A DNA stretch of 6,549 nucleotides, taken from the NCBI GenBank assembly GCA_009785545.1, contig WQWD01000139.1, positions 1 to 6,549 on the forward strand, given 5' to 3'. Origin of the DNA: Treponema sp. (lineage in GTDB: Bacteria; Spirochaetota; Spirochaetia; Treponematales; Breznakiellaceae). Below are positions 1 to 3,083 of this stretch, piece after piece. The position numbers were made by a program, and so were the translations under genes. The notes beneath the pieces are model-generated. The model was not told where the DNA came from, made no database searches, and saw nothing but the letters and a program-made list of their open reading frames with translations. How positions within the stretch are numbered: the stretch's first letter is position 1; each line of letters begins with the position of its first letter.

Positions 1-72
1 AAAAGCAAATACAACAAAAATTGCAACGATAATGTAAATTACATTTCTTTTATTCTTTTTATTCATCTTCAT
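1..72 (-). CDS. N-terminus of a membrane or exported protein (partial, runs off left edge)
   Basis: Reading the minus strand from an ATG at 72-70 gives 24 open codons to the window edge. A short Lys/Arg/Asn-rich head (MKMNKKNKRN) is followed by an uninterrupted hydrophobic run (VIYIIVAIFVVFAF). This is the pattern of a signal anchor or first transmembrane helix. A strong Shine-Dalgarno, AGAGGAG, lies at 83-77, 4 nt before the first ATG and 10 nt before a second in-frame ATG at 66-64, so either Met could be the start. The gene is divergent from the rpn gene. Too little is visible to name it. Membrane-anchored proteases such as FtsH begin similarly, but so do many unrelated proteins. The evidence is the RBS plus the charged-then-hydrophobic start, not homology. 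Confidence 0.6.
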   Translation of the reverse strand, partial: MKMNKKNKRNVIYIIVAIFVVFAF

Positions 73-189
73 TCCACTCCTCTAAGGTTAATATAGCCAA
101 AAAGCCGCATACAATTATCTGCTACTATAAAAATACAACAATATCCAGAAAGTAACAAGGAAAATTAGAAAAAATTCGCTTTTTTCCAA

Positions 190-213
190 TTTCGGTAAAG
201 CACCACGCATATC
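190..213 (+). repeat. 24-bp leader repeat, copy A (upstream of rpn)
   Basis: The 24 bases here, with core GGTAAAGCACCACGCAT, recur perfectly in inverted orientation at 2509-2532 in front of recA. Copy A ends 16 nt before the rpn ATG, and its last six bases form part of the left arm of the inverted repeat over that start codon. Read in the rpn frame it encodes NFGKAPRIS, with no start codon available upstream. A perfect 24-mer shared by chance within 6.5 kb is very unlikely. Whether it is a regulatory element, a recombination site or a mobile-element border cannot be told from this window. Confidence 0.9.
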
Positions 214-232
214 TAACCCATATATAGATATG
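208..232 (+). promoter_or_regulatory. Inverted repeat covering the rpn start codon
   Basis: CATATCTA (208-215) and TAGATATG (225-232) are perfect 8-bp inverted arms around a 9-base loop. The right arm includes the rpn ATG (230-232). In mRNA this could pair and hide the start codon. As DNA it could be a protein-binding dyad. The stem is A/T rich and modest, so the regulatory role is inferred. Confidence 0.5.
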
Positions 233-1090
233 AAAATTAATACAAACTTTAAAGACAGCGTTTTCACTAAATTATTTAGCGAACCCGACTTACTGCGGGA
301 GCTGTACTGCGCACTCGAAGGGACTACTCTCCCTCCTGACTTACCGGTTTCCATTAACACACTCGAAAATGTAGTGTTTATGGATTTATACAACGACATC
401 TCTTTTGAGATCGGCGGAAAGCTTGTTGTTTTGCTCGAACATCAAAGCACCATCAACCCTAACATGGGACTGCGTCTCCTTCTCTACATTTCCCGTGTAC
501 TTGAAAAGATTGTCACAGGGCAAAATCTTTATTCGGGAAACAGCCTGTCCATTCCATGGCCTGAGTTTTTCGTTCTGTACAACGGCAAAGAACCTTATCC
601 CGACAATGACACTCTGCGTTTATCGGATTTATTTGAAAAACCGCATGATTTAGGGCTTCCAAAAAAAGCACTTCCGCTGTTAGACTTGGAAGTAAAAGTA
701 ATAAACATCAACGAAGGCAAAAACGAAGCTATTGTTAGCCGTTGTAAAAAACTTGCAGAGTACAGTGCGTTTATTGCTAAAGTGAGAACTTTTGAAGAGG
801 ATTTGAAGGATATAGAAAAAGCTGTAAAAGCGGCTATTAAATATTGCTCAAGATATGATATACTGAAAGAGTTCTTGGAAATTCACGCTTCGGAGGTTTT
901 GAATATGTTACTAACTGAATGGAACACAGAAGACGCTCTCGCTGTACGATTTGAAGAAGGTATGGAAAGAGGTATAGAAAAAGGCGTTGAAAAAACGTTA
1001 GATTTAATCGCTCAGGGTTATTCGATTGATGAAATCAGAGAACGCCTGACGTACAAGACGACTGGTAGAGAAGACAGAAAACCTCTCTAA
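230..1090 (+). CDS. Rpn-family PD-(D/E)XK nuclease / putative transposase (TIGR01784 type)
   Basis: This 286-aa protein is a recombination-promoting-nuclease (Rpn) type DNase, a family long annotated as putative transposase or invertase. The family signature is clear: FKDSVFTKLF near residue 7, then NDISFEIGGKLVVLLEHQST at about 55-74, carrying the likely metal-binding Asp56 and Glu70-x-Gln72 of the PD-(D/E)XK fold. An aliphatic helix (LRLLLYISRVLEKIV) follows. After about residue 225 the C-terminal region has Gly-spaced charged helices (EEGMERGIEKGVEK) and a final SIDEIRERL motif, both typical of the family. ATG 230 is the only ATG, GTG or TTG in frame after the stop at 128-130, but it has no Shine-Dalgarno and lies in an inverted repeat. 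The open frame upstream reads NFGKAPRISNPYID directly into Met1, so the true N-terminus may once have been longer. Enterobacterial Rpn proteins are DNA endonucleases linked to recombination and phage defence. The role here is inferred from family membership. Confidence 0.88.
   Translation: MKINTNFKDSVFTKLFSEPDLLRELYCALEGTTLPPDLPVSINTLENVVFMDLYNDISFEIGGKLVVLLEHQSTINPNMGLRLLLYISRVLEKIVTGQNLYSGNSLSIPWPEFFVLYNGKEPYPDNDTLRLSDLFEKPHDLGLPKKALPLLDLEVKVININEGKNEAIVSRCKKLAEYSAFIAKVRTFEEDLKDIEKAVKAAIKYCSRYDILKEFLEIHASEVLNMLLTEWNTEDALAVRFEEGMERGIEKGVEKTLDLIAQGYSIDEIRERLTYKTTGREDRKPL
854..864 (+). promoter_or_regulatory. Candidate internal promoter: extended -10 inside rpn
   Basis: TATGATATACT contains TGaTATACT (856-864), an extended -10 hexamer that departs from TATAAT at one base. 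No good -35 is seen (ATTAAA at the 17-nt spacing), which extended -10 promoters tolerate. Initiation near 871 would give a leader of about 34 nt carrying the GGAGGT at 892 and the ATG at 905. The call rests on motif only. A/T-rich genes yield such matches by chance. Confidence 0.35.
892..897 (+). promoter_or_regulatory. Strong internal Shine-Dalgarno in rpn
   Basis: GGAGGT lies 7 nt before an in-frame ATG (905-907). This is the best ribosome-binding site associated with the rpn locus, and much better than anything before the full-length start at 230, where no purine-rich anti-16S match is visible. It decides the predicted internal start. Confidence 0.7.
905..1090 (+). CDS. Predicted intragenic C-terminal product of rpn (RpnS-like, 61 aa)
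   Basis: Initiation at Met226 of the nuclease, in the same frame and ending at the same TAA, would yield a 61-residue protein starting MLLTEWNTEDALAV. It lacks the whole nuclease core and keeps only the charged C-terminal helices with Gly at four-residue steps (EEGMERGIEKGVEK) and the SIDEIRERL end. Support is the GGAGGT with 7-nt spacing and an extended -10 motif 41 nt before the ATG. In enterobacteria, rpn genes are reported to encode a small in-frame C-terminal protein that binds and inhibits the full-length DNase, an intragenic antitoxin. The same layout is visible here, so this product may restrain the nuclease. Expression and inhibition are inferred. The alternative is that the GGAGGT simply reflects the codons GAG GTT in Ser-Glu-Val. 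Confidence 0.55.
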   Translation: MLLTEWNTEDALAVRFEEGMERGIEKGVEKTLDLIAQGYSIDEIRERLTYKTTGREDRKPL

Positions 1091-1121
1091 TTGTTATATA
1101 GCCCTTTAATTTTACTTATTG

Positions 1122-1160
1122 GAGGCTGTCTCAAAACTGACCGAGTTTTGGGATAGGCTC
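1122..1160. repeat. Inner hairpin 1 of the palindromic element
   Basis: GAGGCTGTCTCAAAACT pairs with AGTTTTGGGATAGGCTC around the loop GACCG. Fourteen Watson-Crick pairs, two G-U wobbles (in plus-strand RNA) and one G-G mismatch (1125/1157) make a 17-position stem. The GGCTGTCTCAAAA string resembles insertion-sequence ends and associated hairpins in many anaerobes. That resemblance is from memory and has not been tested. Confidence 0.75.
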
Positions 1161-1194
1161 ATTGTACAAGGAATTGAATAACTCCTTGTACAAT
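1161..1194. repeat. Inner hairpin 2 of the palindromic element
   Basis: ATTGTACAAGGA (1161-1172) and TCCTTGTACAAT (1183-1194) are perfect 12-bp inverted arms around a 10-nt loop. Each arm contains the self-complementary TTGTACAA. The last four bases (1191-1194) are also claimed by the outer arm through a second ATTG at 1118-1121. Outer stem and hairpin 2 therefore compete for CAAT and could form a branch-migrating junction. Confidence 0.8.
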
Positions 1195-1235
1195 AAGTAA
1201 AATTAAAGAACTATATAATGCAAAGACACTGTTTA

Positions 1236-1270
1236 GCGAATTACACAAATTAAAAACCCGTGTAATTCGC
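1236..1270. terminator. Hairpin just downstream of recA (possible terminator, no U-tract)
   Basis: GCGAATTACAC (1236-1246) and GTGTAATTCGC (1260-1270) are perfect 11-bp arms around a 13-nt loop, starting 11 nt past the recA stop codon. The position suits recA 3'-end formation. However, the minus-strand RNA continues with UAAACAGUG, not a U-run, so intrinsic termination is doubtful. It may instead stabilise the mRNA end or separate the converging transcripts. Confidence 0.5.
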
Positions 1271-1281
1271 CGTTTAAAATT

Positions 1282-2481
1282 TTACTCTTCTGTTTTTTCC
1301 TCTACCTCTGTCTTTTCTTCTTCAGCAGGTTTAGGTGCGGCTTTCGCAGCGGCAGGTGTGGCTTTTTCGGAAGCAGGCGTTTCCTTTGCAGAAGCCAGTG
1401 CGGCTTTTGCGGAAGAGCTTTTCGCTCCGGCGGGTTCCTTGCCCGGAAAGATTTGCAGTCTTAGTTTTGTATCAAGCTCTTTCAGGAAATCGGGATTTTG
1501 TTCAAGGTATTCTCGGACATTTTCTCTGCCCTGCCCTATTTTTTCATCGTTGTATGAATACCAAGCTCCGCTTTTTTTGATGAGGTTGTATTTTACAGCA
1601 CAGTCCAAAATACTGCCTGTAGTAGAAATTCCTTTGCCAAACATCAATTCGATTTCGGTTTTTCTGAAAGGCGGCGCAACTTTGTTTTTTACAACTTTTA
1701 CACGCACTCTGTTGCCGATAGCGTCAGTGTCCTTGCTGACTTCGATTGTTTCAACTTTACGAACTTCGAGCCGTACCGATGAATAAAATTTAAGTGCGTT
1801 TCCGCCGGTTGTGGTTTCCGGGTTTCCAAAGAAAACGCCGATTTTCATTCTGATTTGATTGATGAAAATCAAAATGGTGCGGGATTTACTGATCGTAGCT
1901 GTAAGTTTTCGTAAGGCTTGGCTCATCAGGCGTGCTTGAGCGCCCATTTGAGCGTCGCCCATGTCGCCGTCAATTTCCGCTTTTGGGGTAAGCGCCGCCA
2001 CAGAATCAACTACGATAACATCTACAGCACCTGAACGAACAAGGCTTTCTGTAATTTCCATCGCCTGTTCTCCGTGATCAGGCTGAGATACCCACAAATC
2101 TTCCGTGTTTACACCAAGATTTTTAGCGTAAACGGGATCAAGGGCGTGTTCCGCATCCACAAATGCGGCGTTTCCGCCAAGCCTTTGCGCTTCGGCAATT
2201 ACGTGCAGCGCAAGAGTGGTCTTTCCCGATGATTCAGGGCCGAAAATCTCGATGATACGCCCTCTGGGGTAACCGCCAATTCCAAGCGCCTCATCGAGCA
2301 AGATGGAGCCCGAAGGAATTGTTTCAACACTGATACTGGAGCCGGAGCCCAGTTTAATTAATGATCCCGCGCCAAATTGTTTATCAATCTGGAGTCGGGC
2401 CGCTTCCAGAGCTTTTGCTTTTTCCTCGCTTGATGCGTTAGGATTGCCTCTGGTTTTTTCTGATTCACTTGATTTTGCCAT
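1282..2481 (-). CDS. recA: RecA recombinase with an extended Ala/Lys/Pro/Glu-rich tail
   Basis: RecA coats single-stranded DNA and uses ATP to drive homologous pairing and strand exchange in repair. Essentially all core landmarks are present in 399 aa: Walker A GPESSGKT at 81-88, the FVDAEHALDP block with catalytic Glu111, Walker B VIVVDS at 155-160, DNA loop L1 around 170-182, and loop L2 beginning NQIRMKIGVFFGNPETTTGG at 208. The C-terminal lobe carries GAWYSY and EKIGQG near 305-318. The core ends near 347, and about 52 low-complexity residues follow, first AK/AP-rich and then acidic (EEEKTEVEEKTEE); most RecAs are 340-360 aa. His136 replaces the usual Thr in QPDTGEQ. The start has AGGGAGGAG 6 nt upstream. 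A 106-bp gap with a -10-like box suggests transcription separate from dtd. Confidence 0.98.
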   Translation of the reverse strand: MAKSSESEKTRGNPNASSEEKAKALEAARLQIDKQFGAGSLIKLGSGSSISVETIPSGSILLDEALGIGGYPRGRIIEIFGPESSGKTTLALHVIAEAQRLGGNAAFVDAEHALDPVYAKNLGVNTEDLWVSQPDHGEQAMEITESLVRSGAVDVIVVDSVAALTPKAEIDGDMGDAQMGAQARLMSQALRKLTATISKSRTILIFINQIRMKIGVFFGNPETTTGGNALKFYSSVRLEVRKVETIEVSKDTDAIGNRVRVKVVKNKVAPPFRKTEIELMFGKGISTTGSILDCAVKYNLIKKSGAWYSYNDEKIGQGRENVREYLEQNPDFLKELDTKLRLQIFPGKEPAGAKSSSAKAALASAKETPASEKATPAAAKAAPKPAEEEKTEVEEKTEE

Positions 2482-2508
2482 AATTATCTCCTCCCTATTA
2501 ATGGCGCG

Positions 2509-2532
2509 GATATGCGTGGTGCTTTACCGAAA
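2509..2532 (-). repeat. 24-bp leader repeat, copy B (recA 5' untranslated region)
   Basis: Read on the minus strand this is identical, base for base over 24 positions, to 190-213 in front of rpn. It ends 27 nt before the recA ATG and begins just downstream of the -10 candidate at 2551-2541, so it would lie at the very 5' end of the recA transcript. Flanking bases do not match copy A beyond the 24. No LexA-like dyad is apparent in it. Confidence 0.9.
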
Positions 2533-2540
2533 CTGAGAAT

Positions 2541-2551
2541 ATTTTATCATA
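2541..2551 (-). promoter_or_regulatory. recA: Candidate recA promoter -10 region
   Basis: On the minus strand TATGATAAAAT offers overlapping -10 hexamers TATGAT and TAAAAT. An eight-A tract lies upstream at 2565-2558. A perfect TTGACA at 2591-2586 overlaps the dtd stop codon but is 34 nt from TATGAT, too far to act as its -35. The hexamer at the 17-nt position (ACATCT) is poor. Initiation near 2539-2534 would put the 24-bp repeat at the start of the mRNA. The box is plausible but unproven. Confidence 0.4.
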
Positions 2552-2587
2552 TTTCGATTTTTTTTGCTAGATGTTACTACAAGTATG

Positions 2588-3049
2588 TCAAGTAATTTTT
2601 GTATCAAGGATGATCGTTACCGGGCCGTCATTTGTATACGATACCATCATGTGGGCTTGAAATTCTCCGCTCTCACATTTTATTTGTTGATTTTTGATTG
2701 CTTCAATGAAATATTTGTATAATTGCTTTGCTTTTTCTGGCTGCGCTGCCATATCCCATGAAGGTCTTCTGCCTTTTCTGGTCTCTCCCATCAAAGTAAA
2801 TTGTGATATGGCAAGAACTCCCACATTCAAACCTTCAGAGAGCAAATCTTTTAAAGACAGATTCATTTTTCCGTCATTATCATCAAAAATCCTAAGGTTT
2901 GGTATTTTTTCCGCCAGCCAGTCGGCGTCAGTATTATTGTCGTTATGCGCAACACCAAGATACACCAAAAAACCATTGTCGATTTTACCTTTAACAATGT
3001 TCTCAACACTAACCGAAGCATTTAGTACACGCTGAACAACCGCTCTCAT
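2588..3049 (-). CDS. dtd: D-aminoacyl-tRNA deacylase (D-Tyr-tRNA deacylase)
   Basis: This homodimeric cytosolic enzyme hydrolyses D-aminoacyl-tRNA, freeing tRNA mischarged with D-amino acids (and also Gly-tRNA-Ala in studied members). The 153-aa protein is full family length and begins with the hallmark MRAVVQRV. It carries both active-site signatures: SQFTL at 82-86 with Thr85, followed by TRKGRRPSW, and NDGPVTIILDT at 140-150 with the cross-subunit Gly142-Pro143 pair that enforces chirality. The start is supported by AAAGGA 7 nt upstream. It lies 30 nt after clpC, so it is probably co-transcribed with clpC. Its stop codon lies inside a TTGACA sequence upstream of recA. Confidence 0.97.
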   Translation of the reverse strand: MRAVVQRVLNASVSVENIVKGKIDNGFLVYLGVAHNDNNTDADWLAEKIPNLRIFDDNDGKMNLSLKDLLSEGLNVGVLAISQFTLMGETRKGRRPSWDMAAQPEKAKQLYKYFIEAIKNQQIKCESGEFQAHMMVSYTNDGPVTIILDTKIT

Positions 3050-3060
3050 TTTATAGTCCT

Positions 3061-3083
3061 TTAATTTTAACTGTCAAAATTAA
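3061..3083 (-). repeat. Small A/T inverted repeat at the clpC-dtd junction
   Basis: TTAATTTT (3061-3068) and AAAATTAA (3076-3083) are perfect 8-bp arms around a 7-nt loop. One arm includes the clpC stop codon and the other abuts the dtd ribosome-binding site. An all-A/T stem is weak, so a regulatory role is only a possibility. Confidence 0.4.

Larger units (their letters stand above)
1094..1218. repeat. 125-bp palindromic element with 28-bp arms (MITE-like or structured 3' region)
   Basis: The arms 1094-1121 and 1191-1218 are inverted repeats matching at 26 of 28 positions; the only mismatches are 1102/1210 and 1103/1209. The arms end in TTATATAG and CTATATAA. The interior holds two further hairpins (1122-1160 and 1161-1194), so one strand can fold as a three-way junction. 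The element starts 3 nt after the rpn stop codon and fills most of the space between convergent rpn and recA. It is far longer than an intrinsic terminator. Palindromic miniature transposable elements have this form, and so do structured 3' untranslated regions. No target-site duplication is evident and no transposase is recognised beyond rpn. Confidence 0.85.

Noticed and set aside
90..95. TATATT as a -10 for the partial minus-strand gene
   Set aside because: It would place the transcription start inside or just before the Shine-Dalgarno at 83-77, leaving almost no leader, and no -35 is seen at 17 nt.
115..399. Minus-strand 94-codon open frame across the rpn leader and 5' end
   Set aside because: It is antisense to the clear rpn nuclease frame, has no RBS, and its hydrophobic end is just the complement of an A-rich leader.
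943..1000. Second internal start at Met245 of rpn
   Set aside because: A purine run (GAAGAAGG) precedes it but ends 1 nt before the ATG, too close for initiation.
1091..1281. CRISPR array in the repetitive intergenic region
   Set aside because: The repeats are inverted and nested, not direct repeats with regular spacers, and no cas genes are present.
1335..1786. Plus-strand open frames over the recA 3' half
   Set aside because: They are antisense shadows of a strongly conserved recA, with no independent start signals or protein-family features.
2482..2587. SOS (LexA) operator upstream of recA
   Set aside because: I found no dyad resembling the known LexA boxes (CTGT-N8-ACAG or GAAC-N4-GTTC types). 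The only conspicuous element is the non-palindromic 24-bp repeat.
2586..2591. TTGACA as the recA -35 box
   Set aside because: The nearest good -10 (TATGAT) is 34 nt away, twice the usual spacing. No acceptable -10 occurs at 16-18 nt.
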